Source: Coprinellus micaceus
Lineage: Eukaryota > Basidiomycota > Agaricomycetes > Agaricales > Psathyrellaceae
Reading direction: 5' to 3'
NCBI GenBank assembly: GCA_951394405.1
Contig: OX596336.1
Coordinates: forward strand, 558,001 to 622,000
DNA length: 64,000 bases
Shown here: positions 33,411 through 44,793 of the stretch, in pieces
Layout of the letters: each line of letters opens with the position of its first letter
How positions within the stretch are numbered: the first letter of the stretch is position 1
Program-made: the position numbers and the translations under genes
The notes under the pieces: model-generated
The model's input: only the letters and a program-made list of their open reading frames with translations
What the model was told of the DNA's origin: nothing
The model's database searches: none

Positions 33411-35742
33411 CTACTCATAACACAAAATATAGATCCTCCCATCCCTATCCGAAAGAATCACTGCCCCCTGACTCTGATCAATATTAATCGTCTCCACCGT
33501 GCCCAGATCCAACTCCTCCGGGACATCCAGCGTCCTCACCTTCCCCTCTAGTTCCCCATGCCCTGGAACCCACCTTTCCCCCCTCTCCTCCATCGCCACA
33601 AACTCCGCCTCGTCCTTGAACGGCGGGAACGTGACGAACCGCAGCCGCTTCAAATCCGACTCCGTCTCAGTGTCCCCCCCATACTCATTGGGGATGTCCG
33701 GCTCGTACTCGATCCACACCGCGTGTCCAAAGTCCACGGCTACGAGGGGCCTAGGGCGTTCTTGCACCTCCGGGTCGGGCTCTTCGTCACCCGGGGGGTC
33801 GAGCACCCTCACAACTTCAAACGGTGTGCTCACATACCACATATTCATCAACGCGTCGTCCTGCGCCGCCCTCGCCTTCTCCGCAACCGTCTTCAGGCTA
33901 AACTTGCAAACGCACTCCTGCCTGTTATGCTCGGAGCCACACTTGCACGCCTCAGGGTGCATCCACTGGTAATGGTTGAGCGGGACGCGGAAGTAGTGCT
34001 GCGCGAGGATGAAGCGTGCGCGGCGTGTGACGACATCGGATGTCGCGAGGAGGACGACGGTGCAGCTCACGCGGGGGATACCAGGGAGAGTCGGCCACCA
34101 TTGCCGCACAAAGTGTGCGCTTTCGGGGTACCATGGGGGCACGGGGAAAGGGTTGATGTTCGTAACAACGCTACTACCGTTGGGGAGGGGAGGGGGGTGT
34201 TGGCCGACGACGACAACAGAGGATAGGCCCGTGCCGTTGACGGGGATGCCGTTCGGTGTTGGTGGTGGGGGGTGGACGACCGAGTGGCGTGAAGGGACGG
34301 GGTATCTGAACCTTCGAGTAATTGTCCGTGGGGGCCGGATGACATATGACATGACAGGTGCAGAGGTTCTGCTGGGGAGAGTTTTTGCGTATTTATTGAG
34401 GAAGGAGAGGGGGTAGAAGTGTTGGTAGGCTGCATCACTCTCTTCGCAGTGAATGACGATGTTATCCTCAAAGAGGATACACGACCAATTCGAGGACAGG
34501 ATCTGAGAAAAGATGAGCACACGCGTCGGCGAGAGGCACGACCACTCACACACTCGATCCCAGTGTCTAGGAACACATAATCCGGCTTGTCCCAGTCCGG
34601 CAGCGTGAATAAGCCTATGGTGTTTGTTGCTGACACCCATACGAAGGCAGAGAGGAGGCGACGTTGGGGATCGAGGAGAAACACGTTCATGACAACGCCA
34701 GTCGTCCGGAAGTCGGTAACATGGGAGAAGACGGGTGCCACTTTCGAGGTCTCGCCTGTTGGACCATCGGTGAACGTCAGCCGCATGAGGATAAACTCCA
34801 TGACACGCTCGTCCGTGTATCTGCTCACAGTCAGACAACGCGATCCCATAGAACGAAGTCACTCACGTTCCGGATATCAGCTTCGCCATGGTAAAGTACA
34901 CGGTCCGCTGCTCAAACTCGACTCTGCACTTCCACAGCTCCCACTTCTCCCCTGGGTTCCACTCGGCCAAGGGCAAGTCTCTCTGTACGTCCCAGCACAC
35001 AACCTTGCCTCTTTTCGTCGCACATAGGGTGTAGCTGGAGGTGATCGGGGAGAGCCAGTCGACGTCTTCGCCTGGGGGTGCACTGACGACCTTGTACCAC
35101 GAATGGCGCTCGCCGTCCATGTAGTTTGACCGCGGTGCAGCTCGAATGGGGTGTGGCGCTCTTGATCCCCATGCTCGTTCGTATCGTGTAGCCTTGTTGA
35201 CGGAGCGTATTAGCTGGTCTGGCGTCAGATCGGTGATTTGTTGAAACCCCTTCAAAGGGAGGGCTCTGCAGCGGCGAAGGAGGTCGGTGGCGAGTTTTCT
35301 GTACACGGGTCGAGCTTGGGCGAAGTCGTGCAGGGACTTGGAGACCTACACAGCCCACGATCAGCTCCAAAGACCATGAGGAAGATGGGGAACGTACGAG
35401 ATGCACATTATGGATATCATCACACTCCAGGTAGCTTGCGATGTTCAGGAGGAGATCGTACGGTAAACTTGTAAGGCCTGGCTTCTCTCCGGGAGACCTC
35501 TGACCAAGTGCTTTGAACACGTCCTGGAATCCGTGCATTCGAGGTGTCGGGTGTCTTGTGGTAAGGGGGTGGCCAGATGCGCCTGAAGGCTGCTCTATCG
35601 CCTGTCGTGAGGGCCCGTTTGCTATCGCGGCGATGCTCCAATCTATAATTTCGACTCTGGGGCAATACCCAGGCGTCGTAAGAAATGGTGGTCGTGGTGG
35701 GAGTCCAAGTTCAGGTGGGGAGTCGGGGTGCGCCTGGATCAT
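33411..35742 (-). CDS. F-box protein
   Basis: Predicted substrate adaptor of an SCF-type ubiquitin ligase. Reverse exons 35742-35398, 35345-34867, 34820-34550 and 34502-33411 join in phase to 728 residues. The F-box is at about residues 90-135 (LTSLPYDLLLNIASYLECDDIHNVHLVSK) and spans the first intron. The C-terminal 600 residues hold repeated short beta-rich stretches (such as GKVVCWDVQRDLPLAEW and the final DRDGRIYILCYE) that could be a degenerate propeller; this is inference. A second in-frame Met at 35538 is an alternative start closer to the F-box. The upstream TTTAAGCGCCC element only 42 bases from 35742 may instead favour the internal start. Confidence 0.82.
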
Positions 35743-35783
35743 CGCATTTTCATACTCAGATTCTGATTCCGCCCTCAGGGTTC

Positions 35784-35794
35784 GGGCGCTTAAA
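35784..35794 (-). promoter_or_regulatory. TTTAAGCGCCC element upstream of the F-box gene
   Basis: Reads TTTAAGCGCCC in gene orientation, 42 bases before the first in-frame Met (or 246 before the second). Confidence 0.45.
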
Positions 35795-35988
35795 TGGATT
35801 TGAGGTTGACTACAGCTAAAAGGGCCGACTTTTTACTACCAAGTCGCCCCTGAGCAGTTTTTCACCCATAGAGCTCTTCAGTCCCAACCGATCCAATTCA
35901 AAATGCCGTCACTGGGTGTTAATGCGGACCTGATACAAAGATAACCTCGAAATTCGAAATGCCCGAATCCGTTAGAGTCGAGAAGGGC

Positions 35989-36956
35989 TTAGCAGACTAC
36001 GGAGTCTTCAAGCGTTGGAGTAGGGCTGGGTTCAACCTCAGCCCCACCAAAGTACTGAAGCTTCGTTACATATTCCCTCGCTTGCCTAAGGTTAACTGTG
36101 ACCGGGATGTCCAGAAGGCGGCGATGAGCTTCGCTGGGACAGACGTCGCTGATGTCCTCAAGCTGGTGGTTTCCGTGCATGGTTAGTTCGGGGCCGGCAG
36201 GGAAAGGGATAGCTTAATTTATGATAGAACTCACGTGCGTCTGAGATGAATTCGGACGTCGATCCACGAAGTCAACGGTTCGGTCGGGTGGGGGAGGCCG
36301 CATGGTCTGCAGAACCAGATATTCAGCCTGTCTCTTCGGCTCCTCTCTCGGCCGCGTATAATCTGCTGTACATGCAAAGCCACTGCCACATTCGGAATCT
36401 TGGAAACAAGCTTAAATTGAGGGGCAGACTTATGCTTCATGTATACATGACGGAGCTTAGAGCGCGTTTAGTTGCTGATGGTCATTCTGGAGGAGAGAGG
36501 CGACTATCCACTGGCACGTACCGCTCCTCTCCAAGTGAAGGTTTCAAGATCCCTGTTAAGCTTCGCGTCCAAGCCGCAACGATGGGAGGTGCAGTAGAAG
36601 TATTCGTTACCTCTGTCCATATCTTCAACAGTCGCGTTCTGGTGGTCAAGTCCCGAGCAGAGCTTCACGAGAGAAGTCGCGACTCGGGAGATGCGTTCAT
36701 CAAAGGTCCAGTCGAGCTCGCATTGAGAGATCGCGTTCACGCCCACTATTGGATGTCCGTTTCCCCAGGGCCTGTACGAGTCCTGACCCGGAGAGGGAAA
36801 GACGACCGCAGCGGCGAGGTTCAAAAGTTGTGGGTGCGTCGAAGGCAAGCCTAAGATGCTGCAGAGCTGCACCCGGAGATCGTCAAGATGCGCGTTGGTG
36901 TTCATGCACATGGGTTGGGGAGGTTGGAGAGGGAATAAGACGCGAAACTTCGCCAC
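35989..36956 (-). pseudogene. Truncated, decayed relative of the 646-residue gene
   Basis: Reverse-strand pieces resemble the last three exons of the gene at 22777, in the correct order. 36956-36504 encodes VEDMDRGNEYFYC and ETFTWRGAV, against VEDMDREDQRFVC and EVFTWRLA in the intact gene. 36440-36231 encodes IWFCRPC and WIDVRIHLR, against VWLCNHC and NIIKHIRKE. 36180-35989 starts HGNHQLEDISD, where the intact gene has a final exon starting HVKTREVN. The exon boundary at TWRGAV has a GT donor, as in the parent. The 5' half (zinc-ribbon and central exons) was not found, and the second piece has stops where the parent is open. Diverged, not a recent copy. Confidence 0.55.
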
Positions 36957-37277
36957 CTGGCATCCTTCGCTCTTTTATTCACCACCAGCCACTGTAGCAT
37001 TCCCGAGCTCTAGTTGGACCCGTTGTAAGTATAGCTCTCCATGCCTTAGAATAAACGGGCGCAGAAAAAATAATTGCTTGAAAGCTTTGGCCGTTCACAA
37101 GATCGTCTCGGCAACTCCCGTGGGCGCTTATTGCCACGAGGTACAGCGGCACGCGGGCAAACAGGGAACTCAACATTAGCACAAAGGGGCTTAGACCTCC
37201 GACAGCTGAGCCCTGAAGTCCAATTGACCACACAGATGGTGCGAACGGACCCGAGCCGTCACAATTCTCCTCCGACG
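36957..37277. other. Short intergenic stretch
   Basis: No gene was found. It contains a reverse-oriented ATAAGCGCCC copy (37122). Confidence 0.4.
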
Positions 37278-38881
37278 TCATATGGATTGATAGGAACCCG
37301 GAACCGTTGCTACATGACCTTGGATACCTGCTGAAGGGTCGTTCTGAAGTGGCTGTCTTTTCGCCTCAAATGTGGCAGAAACGTCCTCGGCGAAGGTGCC
37401 ACTGAAAGGCCTCCTCGTTCTCGTAAACTGAAGCAACTCTACCCCTTGCGAGGGAGCGTCAACGTCATTTTGGACCTTGGCAGTCCGGCGCCTATTCAGC
37501 GTTACGACCAGAACAACAGCGTACCTTCGCGGGTTGGTCAAGGAAGGTCACAGAGCGAGGTATGTGTGAGCCACTCACAATCCACCCATGACGTACTGGC
37601 TGCGAAGATATGTCACTAAGGAAAAACGGTCTAGAGCTTGACGACGACTCACAAGGCGTAAGCCACAAGCGATGGTGCGCCTGCTAGAAAACTGATGAGG
37701 TTGGCAGCGGCACAAACGGTTGTGATGAGGCCGTTTTCGATGACATTTATGATCAGGGTATTGAGCAGATTTCTTGTTTTAACGAACGTGGCTTTCGCCT
37801 TATAGCGGTTGAGCTACACGTTCAGTTAATATCGGGCTCGCATGTTATGGAGGGGGAAACGTACGATGTAGACCATCGACCCAGTGATGAGAGTGTCGCT
37901 CACTACAGCGGAGCCGAGGTGTGTCGCAATTGGCGCCTTCAACTCGAATAGGTCAGTGAACCTGCCGTCCATATGGCGAAACTTTGTTGAGGTTAGTCAG
38001 AGAGGTGAGCAGGAATGTATTGCCAGAGGATAGGCATACGATGACAGTGGAAACGATCGTCGCTCCGAACTGTACTACTGATGTCTGAAAAAGGGTAGGA
38101 TATATGGGCAGTCTTGACAGAAGGGAGCGCACGCACTACAATTATCAGGGAGGGGACGAAGGTCCTGATCCAGAGACGATCATTTTGGCATATCATCCAG
38201 ACTCTCCTGAGTGCAATATCTCGGTCAGTTACCAGAGCGGAATAGTCGAGGGATCCGAACCTGTGCTCACCATGCGAAGTACCCTTGCACCAGTAACGCC
38301 ACTGTGAGACCGACGTCAGTAAGTCTGGGTCCCAGTGGACTCAACAGGACATACAGAGCCCATTTAAAGCTGGAATGGCGAGGACGGTGTGCTTCGGTGG
38401 CCAGTCCAGCATCTCAGGGTCGCCTGCAAATACTACCAGCATCTTCCATGCTTGCTGGGTAGCGAATACGAGATGTAGTACCAGGCAAGCAGTGGTGGCA
38501 CACACTGGAAGGAATTCAACGCGTTCAGCTTCTCTGGGCGCTTATCTAGCACACCTGGAATACGATTGGGCTTACCAAGAAGTCGAAGTGCGTTGCGATC
38601 CAGTGCCTGTGAGGACGCAGCTACACGAATGGTGCATGAGTCTTGCGAACGGCATATATGTGCGAGTATATGAACATACCAAGCTGCACGCAGTAAGCGC
38701 CGAAGAGAAAGTATGCGAGCATGCTTCCAATCAACTTGATGCAGACGTGTGAGGTACTCGTAGCCCCAGGATAATTGCGCCACATACCACAGAGCCGGCG
38801 CTGAATGAAAGGAACGGGTTGGGAATGTAGCTTGCAGGCGTCGATGGCAATAGGCGCTCACCTCGCTAATGGGGGAAGCAT
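37278..38881 (-). CDS. Multi-spanning membrane protein, DUF6534-like, 12 exons
   Basis: Rebuilt from twelve small reverse-strand exons; long-frame searches miss it. Starting at 38881 (MLPPLA), the pieces run SYIPNPFLSFSAGSV; LIGSMLAYFLFGAYCVQL; AASSQALDRNALRLL; VCATTACLVLHLVF onward; LALLVQGYFA; WRVWMICQNDRLW onward; TSVVQFGATIVSTVI; then a piece with LGSAVVSDTLITGSMVYI; LNRYKAKATF onward with RNLLNTLIINVIENGLITT; FQYVMGG; and a last exon from LYAVVLVVTLNRRR to the stop at 37278. Every junction is GT-AG and in phase, giving about 350 residues. Roughly seven hydrophobic segments, with the conserved C-terminal block of the basidiomycete DUF6534 family. The role is unknown; a receptor-like topology is often suggested. 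One ATAAGCGCCC copy sits in an intron (38536). Confidence 0.78.
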
Positions 38882-40409
38882 GGCCCTTGTATCAGGGGGT
38901 CTCGAGCCGCGGGTTCCAGTCGGCTAGAGGTGGGGCCGCGGATACGAGATTTTGAATGATATCTTCCGTTACTTATCATGCAGTCTATCGCTGCTAGCCG
39001 AGAATAGCTTGACGCGATGAGTACGGCGGCGTAGGTGGCGCTCATGTCTGTGGTGCTTGATCGTTTGCTGACAGAGCGTGGCCATTGGGAAGGGTCCGAA
39101 TACCTAGAGGATACTATATTATTATATACGGCTGAACAGGAACAGATTAGCGTTTTCAGCGCATGTCATTAGACAGAACTCTACCCATCTTCATCTAGCC
39201 TTATATCGTAAATACTAAACGCCCCAAGCCCTTCATTATTCGCCTCGCTTCGACAAACCCCGGCATGGTACCTGAGCGCACGGCCAGTGTGAGATATCGA
39301 GACGATAGCTTGTGTCAGAAACTAGTAGCGGTCTAGCCCTACTCGCGGAAGCGACTGCTGTGGGCGATCAGATCGAGGCCTACGTCCCACCGGCGGGATG
39401 AATGTCGAGTGCCTACGAAAATTCAAGTTGGCCGGTTGGCCTTTCTCCTCGCAGAGCTGGAGCCTGGCGCAAGTCGTATCCAAAGCCCATAGCAAAGTTG
39501 TGCACCATGCGAGAAAATGATGGGGTCTGAGTGGCACTTATGTGGAGAAGGCACAAGAGTGACAAGGCCATGGCTCTCGAGGTTGCTGTCAATGGGTCAC
39601 TTGTGTAGGCTTGCGCATGCACTACCGTCTCGAGTTCCGAGCCCTAGTAAGTGGAAGACCCGGCAAGACCGCATCCTTCCCCGCCAAGGACCGTGACTCT
39701 GTCGAGCAGAATGGATTTTATCGATTCACGTTTGGAAACAATAGAGAGGCTCACCAGCGTACTCTCGTCTGATTACCACGTCAAGGACAGCCATCGAAGT
39801 CCTGACTAGAAGGGTTTTATGAGTGCGCTCCTTCGTGAGAGCCGGCCCTTGGGCTTGGAGTAGGTCCGGAAAAGTGACAGACTCCAGTTACACCAAGATA
39901 GCAGGGAGAATCCTTTTTGCTTTTCAAAAGCCTTCAGGCTACTCACTTCAGCACCTCGATAAACTTGGAAAGTAGCCGATGGGGTAAGCTGCGACTCCCA
40001 GGGTGTATCGCATCTGTTTCTAAAGACTCACCTCCTCTATCCTTTGTTTTCTGCCATCCGTGGTTATTTTTTGGGCGGAATGCATCGGAATAGGAGAACA
40101 AGGAACGGTTTTGTGGCTCAGGATGTGCGGTGTTCGCCGGCAGTTGCCGGAGGTTGCCGGAACCTTCCAGCCCAATCCACTCCCCTCCCTCGCCTCCATG
40201 ATCTCCGCCGCTTGCGCATTGCGCAACGAGCTAAGTGCCAACGCACGCCCATAGGGCAGCGTCCCAACATAGCTCTGAGTACTTAAGTTCTGCCTGCGCC
40301 TTGATACCTTCACTAATCCATTAGCTTGGCTTACGTCCCCGCTCCAGCGCGACATGTCGCCGAACCGCAACCTCTCGAGCGTTGAGTCCCCTTTCCGTCT
40401 TCCCAGAGT

Positions 40410-40472
40410 ACCGACTCTCTGAAGGTGATGAGGCCCGTCGGACACGGGCCTCATCACATTCAGAGAGTCGGT
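40410..40472. repeat. Inverted repeat 1 (29 bp arms)
   Basis: Left arm 40410-40438 pairs with 40444-40472 with a single mismatch around a 5-base loop. Its outer 11 bases (ACCGACTCTCT) recur in the second hairpin. Confidence 0.85.
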
Positions 40473-40522
40473 GCTGGCCCCATATCTTGAAGTTCAAGAT
40501 ATGGGGCCAGCACCGACTCTCT
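40462..40522. repeat. Inverted repeat 2 (30 bp perfect arms)
   Basis: A perfect palindrome with a single central base (40492), arms 40462-40491 and 40493-40522. It overlaps hairpin 1 by 11 bases, so the two structures compete for that segment. Confidence 0.9.
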
Positions 40523-40867
40523 CGTGCAGCTGGGCTGAACGAGCACGGCTCCGGCTTGGGGCTTCTCACTGTTATTAGGATTATCGTTGCAGTTCCTGCA
40601 TACGAAAGAGGCGGAAACGCCAGACGCAGATCCCAGCACTTCAAGTCCAAGTTCTGCCCAATCATTTGTGTATAGGAGGTCACCGGAGGCCCATCTTCTC
40701 TATCTTTGACCTCGTCAACCCTTTGTATATGTACTACACACTAAACGTGAATTGATACCCAGGGATTTCTATATCGTGTCCACGTCTCCGATGCACCCTG
40801 ATGAGTGAAGGCGAGCATATAAACGCCGGGGCGTCGCGTGCAAACTATGCCCTAAAAGATACTCACC

Positions 40868-40877
40868 GGGCGCTTAA
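40868..40877 (-). promoter_or_regulatory. TTAAGCGCCC element upstream of barrel protein 3
   Basis: GGGCGCTTAA on the plus strand, 472 bases before the start at 41349. Confidence 0.45.
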
Positions 40878-41230
40878 CTCCATGACGCCATGCCCTTGGT
40901 GCACGATCGGACGCGAACCTAGTGGGAGAGCTTGGGAGAGCTTGGCCACTCTGTGAGGGGAGGTGCCTTGGCTCGCTTTGGGTCTAAAGTTGACGACCAC
41001 GGTTCAAGGACGAAGCGGCTTCTCGTCGCCGCGTTGCGAAGTTGCCGTTCGCGCTCACGAAGCAATCATGTTTCGAGATGCGGCAGTACGTTACGCGCAC
41101 CTGGGTTACCTGCTCATCGCATGTCCCGGGGCGAACACGACACTCAGAATAATTTACAGACGGGGTACATAGCCGAATGCCGTAGTTCCCGACAACTGTC
41201 AACAACCTGACGGTATCTTAGCGAACGCAA

Positions 41231-41238
41231 TATATAAG
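41231..41238 (+). promoter_or_regulatory. TATA box of barrel protein 3
   Basis: TATATAAG lies 111 bases before the ATG at 41349. Confidence 0.55.
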
Positions 41239-41348
41239 GGTCGGATGGTTATGCCACCCCTGTTCAATTCTTTCCTCCAACCTTCCTACTTGCTGGCACG
41301 TCAGGAACGCGCTTCATTGCATTTACCCTCTATTTTTATCTCAGCAAG

Positions 41349-42357
41349 ATGAAGCTTTCTCTCAGCCCGCTCGCGGTTCTCGCTGTTGCCAGCTCAACAG
41401 CTCTGGCTTCAAGTCACCTTCGTCGCCGCCAGCACCACTCGATGTCGAGGATTACTTACGGCAACAGGACCGAGGAAGCGGAGCTGTACCCTCGCGCTGG
41501 CGACTCCAAGTGGACGTGGTACGATACCGAGGAGTCTGGAAATCCGTGAGTGCCACTTCCATGTGCCTTCAATACGCAGCTCACCGCAGGGCCTCTCGGA
41601 AATATCGTGTTCAGAGGTGCATGTGGAAAGCACATCAAGAACTCGGAGAATGTGAGTATCGACAACTCTTCCGAGTGTCATTTGGACGAGCTGATAATGG
41701 CGTTCGCAGGCTGTGGCTTGGCCGTTGCGCGACTTCAACTTCAATGAGCACTGCTTCAAGAAACTAACGCTCTCCTTCGAAGGTCGATCCGAAGTCGTCA
41801 CCGTTCTCGACGCAGTACGTCTCAGACCCGCTCGCATTTGCTCATTCGGTACTGACCAACTATCACCATAGTGCGAGGCATGCCCTTCCAACGGTCTTGA
41901 CCTGTCGAGGGACCTTTTCAAGAAGATCGCACCCAACGGAGATGGCGTCGTTTTCGGAAGCTGGACATGGGGGGAGATCGGTGGGGGAGCGCCGCCTGCG
42001 GAACCGGAGCCTTCTCAAAACACTTCGACGAAAGAAGAAGCTGGGCAGAAGACGGCAAGTCCCACTGTTGACGCGGGCGATAACAAGGACGCCCAGAAAG
42101 TCGCCACGCCTGTACCCAGTCCAACCCCCACACCAACCCCTACGCCTACGCCTACGCCTACTCCCACGCCCACCCCTCCACCAGCTCAAGCACCTACACC
42201 CACGACGACGACAAGCAGCACTGCTGGAGAAAGCCCAGTCCCTTCCTCACCTGCTACCCAGCCCGCGCCGACGAGCCCTGCTTCGTCTGCAGACAAGATC
42301 ATGGTGGGCAAGAAGATTCGGATCTGCAAGGGAAAGCTCGTCAGCACTTCTAGTTAG
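41349..42357 (+). CDS. Secreted double-psi beta-barrel protein 3 with Pro-Thr tail
   Basis: Exons 41349-41545, 41615-41651, 41710-41814 and 41872-42357 encode 274 residues. Signal peptide MKLSLSPLAVLAVASSTALA, then a basic RRRQHH segment. The barrel starts at SKWTWYDTEESGNPGACG; later blocks are NEHCFKKLTLSFEGR, VTVLDACEACPSNGLDLSRDLF and GVVFGSWTWG. The spacing of cysteines and the D-x-C-x-x-C motif are those of RlpA/expansin-like proteins. The tail has a run of about eight PT dipeptides (nucleotides 42114-42180), likely O-glycosylated and extended. It ends KIMVGKKIRICKGKLVSTSS, unlike the LVR-containing ends of copies 1 and 2. Best-preserved reference for the family in this window. Confidence 0.87.
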
Positions 42358-42594
42358 AGCACTGGGCACGAGTCTTGTTACAAATACTACGACGTCTTGC
42401 CTATCCACATGCCACATACACGACCAAGTGACGCACGTACTAATGACACCTTTCTACACGATTTCCCCATCACTGGAGCGCGAAGGCGGAGTGCTTAAGC
42501 GCCCATCCTGAATAACGCCGCGCATCGCCACCCGTGTCGGGACTCGTTACCGGCGACAGTCTGCGGGAAGGCGAATACACGAGACGTATGTTTC
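42358..42594. other. Short convergent intergenic stretch
   Basis: Carries one CTTAAGCGCCC copy (42494); otherwise featureless. Confidence 0.4.
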
Positions 42595-44793
42595 TCACCC
42601 ACTTTTCCTGACTGGGCCTACAATTTGGATATAATGATGGAGCAGCAGCAGGTCCGCGGAATCTGGAGATTCCAGTCGTCCATCAGCATCCGACCCGTCC
42701 CAGTCCAAGAGGAAGGCGGCCATCGCGCACACCCCAACCTCGCCAAGCATGGAATAGGATGCTAATAGGGCGACCAGTTCGACGTCTTCCCGCGCTTGTA
42801 CGGCGTCTACGATGGCCTGAAAGCGCCGGCCACTGAATAGAGCGACCTTTCCCATCATTGGGGGCAAGGAAAGAAGTGATTCGGCCTCGTATTTAAGGTG
42901 ACGGAGAGGCATATCGGTCGTGGGGATAAAGTAGACTGAAACCGGCCTGGTTGCAGGCACGACTCCGACGCTCTGGCTCGGGTGGGGATTCAATGGGAGA
43001 ATAGTGTCGAGAATGTTGGAGCGGAAGTAAATTTCGAGGGCATGTATATAGTGCACTTGTTGGCGGTGGGATAACCAAGCGCCGGCCAGCTCGCATTCTA
43101 TTTTAAAACGACGTTTTCAGTCCACGGTAAGGCCACATAATAAGCAGTAAGAATAGCGTACCAATACGATGAGCTCTATTGCTGAGGCACTCCTTCTTGT
43201 GCAGCGCGTGCCAATCGTCCGCTTGACATTTTTCAGAGCAATATACCACGGTTTTGCATTGAGAACACTGCCGAGCTAAGGTCGTTTGCATGTACCCTTC
43301 TGCGTGATGCTAAGCATCCGGATGCACGGAAAGAAAATGAAAATGAGGTCACTTCAGGCGCGAAGGTATGGGACACACCTCAAGGCATGCACACATGAGA
43401 GGGAACTCGCGATCATTCTGTTCGCGGGACGCCGTCTCGTAAGGTTCGATTGATTCCATGAATTCGTCAAAGATTTCTTGTACTGCGGGGTCCGCTTCGA
43501 CCGCTCGCCTGGTAGACTCCAATATCTCCTCCCTGGCGCAGGAGAGCGCGTCGGCAATTCGAGGATGATGGCATGAGAGGAAGAGCCCAAGGAGCGGGTT
43601 TTCTCCGTCCCATGTAGAATAGTCTCCCCGTGGGTGTGACAGGAAATCCAGGAGGATGATGTCGAGGAGCCCTCCTCCGAGAAGGGCGGGGAACGTGTGG
43701 ACGAATGTGTATGTTCGGGATCCTTTGCGGGGGAAGAGCTGCGAAGCGATTTCGGTGTCTATCGTATCGCGGAAGGGAGGTATGGCAGGTGCATCTCGAA
43801 ACATCCAGCCATACCTCACTACGAGGGGGAAGAAACCCGTCTTCACCAGTGCACGTTCAAACACGGGCACGGCTGAGATTTGTCTAGCGGCAGGAATCAA
43901 TCCCATGAGTGGACTGCAGTCCACCTTTCGTATCCCTTCTGGGTTCGGAGGTGTGTGAACCGTGACCCATTCGGTGCACCGATAAGAGAATGAACCGGCG
44001 AATAGATCGAGCCTCTTCTTGTCGAGTGACGCGACAGCCTTCCGTAAGAGCTCCGCTGTTGAGGTCTGAGAGGTGCATTGCTTCAGGGCTTGGTGCAGAA
44101 CACAGTGGTATTCGTACGCAGCAGGCGTCACAGTCGTCTCGGATGGAGGCGGCGCATCTCTCAAAGGACGTAACCATGCGTTGACGAGATGATCGACGAG
44201 CAAGGTAAGCAAATCGTGATCCTCCTCCCTTCGAAAATATTTGGCTCCCCATTCCAAGAGGATCCTAATATGATTAGCTGCGCTCAGATTGCCCAGTTGT
44301 GCGGCGCCGATACCAGTGATGTGGTCCTCCATGATCAAGGAGGAGTAAGTTGCGATGAATTCCAGAGCCGCAAGAAAGTCGGGAAGGTAGTCACGTATAG
44401 ATGGGACCATCTCTTTGATATGAGCCTCTCCTAGCTCGCACACGCAGTCGAACGCTCTTTCCAGCGAGCCCACCGAGGTCTTAATAATTAGGACCTGACG
44501 TGCTCCATCTGGGCTCAGGGAGGACCAACCGCGTCGTAGGTCTGGAATTTTGCTTCTGTCGAGGTGATTCAGCAGTACCACCAATGCCCTTTTCTCGTTA
44601 GAGATATCTTTCGGCCAACCGTCGCCAAGAGCTCTCAGGGACTTCAGCGATCCCCCTTCTGCGGTTTTCAAAACCTGTGATTTGAACCCCCACAAAGTCA
44701 ATAAAATCGAGCTTCTTAGGACCGAAATCACCTGGTAGGCAGCAGACGCACATTTTCAAATGATCTACCACCTAACGTGCGATTGGACGCCAT
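42595..44793 (-). CDS. MYND zinc-finger protein, cluster member 1
   Basis: Reverse exons 44793-44752, 44674-43379, 43309-43162 and 43097-42595 join in phase to 662 residues. Layout: a short N-terminal exon (MASNRTLGGRSFEN); a 430-residue helical region shared by all cluster members (WPKDISNEKRALVVLLNHLD, RDYLPDFLAALEFIATYSS, FSYRCTEWVTVH, HHPRIADAL); a MYND finger (CSQCKTVVYCSEKCQADDW, then HALHKKEC); and a 165-residue C-terminal domain (WLSHRQQVHYIHALE, FSGRRFQAIVDAVQARED, ending IQIVGPV). MYND fingers usually bind proline-rich peptides in protein complexes. The exon pattern is the same in all members. The start was chosen because this short exon gives the phase-0 junction used by its paralogues. 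Confidence 0.85.

Larger units (their letters stand above)
38882..41348. other. Intergenic, 2.5 kb, with hairpin element
   Basis: No gene was recognised. It holds the paired inverted repeats at 40410-40522, a GGGCGCTTAA element (40868) and the barrel-3 TATA box (41231). Confidence 0.4.

Noticed and set aside
33558..34226. 222-codon plus-strand frame opposite the F-box gene
   Set aside because: Antisense to a well-supported exon, with no homology or start context.
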